Part shown: in pieces, positions 23,609 to 23,767 of the stretch | How positions within the stretch are numbered: position 1 is the first letter of the stretch | Layout of the letters: each line of letters starts with the position of its first letter | DNA from: Chitinophagaceae bacterium | GTDB taxonomy: Bacteria > Bacteroidota > Bacteroidia > Chitinophagales > Chitinophagaceae | Assembly (NCBI GenBank): GCA_025362915.1 | Contig: JANYEU010000401.1 | Location: forward strand, 1-23,767 | DNA: 23,767 nucleotides | Reading direction: 5' to 3' | Notes under the pieces: model-generated | What the model saw: the letters and a program-made list of their open reading frames with translations, nothing else | Told to the model about the DNA's origin: nothing | Database searches by the model: none | Program-made: the position numbers and the translations under genes

Positions 23609-23767
23609 ATGTCGAACTTTAGTATTGATAATTTATTAAAATCTGTCTTTCAAGACGAGTCTAAAGTATTAGATTTGAGGCAGTTATTTGAGGATAAACT
23701 TCTTGAATACGATATAAGTAAAACGAAGGCTCTAAATATTCTTAGTATCGACAAGGATGTTTTTGAT
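23609..23767 (+). CDS. Hypothetical protein, possibly helix-turn-helix type (partial, 5' end only)
   Basis: The frame is open from the ATG at 23609 to the window edge, giving 53 codons. The sequence is helical and charged: SNFSIDNLLKSVFQDESKVLDLRQLFEDKLLEYDISKTKALNILSIDKDVFD. The stretch LLEYDISKTKALNILSIDKDVF resembles the first helices of a lambda-repressor-like DNA-binding domain. The gene has a -7 box and an upstream palindrome. The assignment as a regulator is tentative because most of the protein is outside the window. Confidence 0.5.
   Translation, partial: MSNFSIDNLLKSVFQDESKVLDLRQLFEDKLLEYDISKTKALNILSIDKDVFD

Overview
The window reads as chromosomal DNA of a Bacteroidota bacterium, most likely Chitinophagaceae-like. 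The evidence is a cytochrome-b558-type SdhC followed by SdhA, a type IX secretion (T9SS) C-terminal sorting domain, a DUF4369/TlpA-like redox lipoprotein-type protein, TAnnTTTG-type -7 promoter boxes, AT-rich leaders without clear Shine-Dalgarno sites, and many palindromic intergenic repeats. The genus assignment is inference.

Layout. (1) 1-2320, minus strand: sdhC then sdhA (SdhA runs off the left edge), with a recognisable promoter that fixes the sdhC start. (2) 2320-4975: mostly non-coding; a small orphan gene with its own terminator, a six-unit 42-bp tandem hairpin array, a perfect 22-bp palindrome, a promoter, one gene for a protein with a carboxypeptidase-regulatory-like C-terminal domain, and a terminator hairpin. 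(3) 4976-7769, plus strand: a molybdenum-cofactor cluster, TSUP permease, moaD, moeB-rhodanese and moaE; moeB has no standard start codon upstream of its conserved N-terminus. (4) 7993-11538: a TlpA-like thioredoxin protein and a two-parvulin-domain SurA-like isomerase, both exported. (5) 11830-18990: a xyloglucan-degradation locus with a PA14-containing GH31 alpha-xylosidase, a GH74 endo-xyloglucanase with T9SS sorting domain, and a GH2 beta-galactosidase that has lost its middle; a second 42-bp tandem array (eight units) lies between GH31 and GH74. (6) 18932-20732, minus strand: truncated TfoX-like gene, SGNH esterase, VapC-type toxin with antitoxin. (7) 21013-23767: a TPR gene split by an in-frame TAA, a small lipoprotein, a gene fragment next to a ~170-bp inverted-ended repeat element, and the start of a possible DNA-binding protein.

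How it fits together. GH74 would cut the xyloglucan backbone at the cell surface, and GH31 would remove terminal xylose in the periplasm; the GH2 enzyme that would remove galactose is broken. Several genes between 17.9 and 23.5 kb are damaged (internal deletion, tail-to-tail truncation, nonsense codon, element insertion), so this part looks like a decaying accessory region. No complete novel defence or mobile system is visible. The most unusual features are the two unrelated-sequence tandem arrays sharing a 42-bp period, a dispersed repeat family ending in a GRCGTGnnCnAGC core, and the start-less moeB.
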